This document shows, one piece after another, positions 63,968 through 64,000 of a DNA stretch of 64,000 nt (positions are counted from its first letter, which is position 1; every line of letters begins with the position of its first letter). The position numbers and the translations under genes were made by a program. The stretch comes from Roseiarcus sp963824475 (lineage in GTDB: Bacteria; Pseudomonadota; Alphaproteobacteria; Rhizobiales; Beijerinckiaceae), in the NCBI GenBank assembly GCA_963824475.1, contig CAWGPR010000006.1, positions 673,303 to 737,302 of the forward strand, read 5' to 3'. The notes below the pieces were generated by a model. It did not search any database. It saw nothing but the letters and a program-made list of their open reading frames with translations, and was not told the origin of the DNA.

Positions 63968-64000
63968 ATGACAGAAAAGACGCCTTCACGACGGAACCTA
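63968..64000 (+). CDS. Start of a possible gene, cut by the window edge
   Basis: ATG 63968 with CTCGAGGT upstream reads MTEKTPSRRNL to the end of the window. It is divergent from the recombinase operon. Too short to identify. Confidence 0.3.
   Translation, partial: MTEKTPSRRNL

Noticed and set aside
43573..64000. Intact prophage
   Set aside because: No capsid, terminase, portal or tail genes are seen; the recombinases are of transposon type.

Overview
The window looks like the chromosome of a GC-rich alphaproteobacterium, most likely in the order Hyphomicrobiales. The grounds are a C4-pathway 5-aminolevulinate synthase (hemA) next to hemE and hemF, a monomer/dimer-type NADP isocitrate dehydrogenase, and alphaproteobacterial REP-like repeats of the 'CTCATCCTGAGGAGC' type. 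No rRNA is present, so the genus is not claimed.

Positions 1-43,400 read as ordinary chromosome. In order they hold: a secreted beta-propeller and a peroxiredoxin; a nucleoside-salvage operon (purine nucleoside phosphorylase, deoA, a hydroxypyruvate-reductase-like dehydrogenase); a sugar ABC transporter piece (binding protein and permease, no ATPase) beside a RbsD/FucU mutarotase; a cytochrome c; a frameshifted ku gene; icd; a lytic transglycosylase; the hemA-hemE-hemF operon with an FNR-like box upstream; ispB; kbl and tdh for threonine breakdown, separated by an inverted REP pair that encloses a GIY-YIG remnant; panB; an LrgA/LrgB pair; a MazE/MazF pair with a frameshifted toxin; a leucyl aminopeptidase; a KAP-type NTPase; a repeat-built GloVer/FG-GAP protein; and a three-gene RND efflux operon (adaptor plus two pumps).

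At tRNA-Gly(GCC), 43,573-43,647, the character changes. From there to the end the window is an accessory island. It opens with an IS481-type element interrupted by a second IS481-type element with clean 28-bp inverted repeats and a 7-bp target duplication, then an IS630-type transposase. Next is a decayed defence cluster: a LexA-like HTH fragment, the C-terminal PIWI part of a prokaryotic Argonaute, a type III-like restriction helicase with an amber codon and a lost C-terminus, the C-terminal half of a GmrSD-like DUF262/HNH protein, a DNA methyltransferase with an opal codon and two frameshifts, and an intact RelE-like/UvrD helicase fusion. Two ArdC-like antirestriction genes follow (the first cut inside its zinc motif). 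The island ends with a tightly coupled, leftward operon of three large tyrosine recombinases plus a TnpC/DUF6262-like protein, preceded by a perfect 32-bp palindrome.

Single-base frameshifts recur both in core genes (binding protein, ku, mazF) and in the island. In the core they could be assembly indels. In the island, nonsense substitutions and a chimeric gene junction point to true decay.
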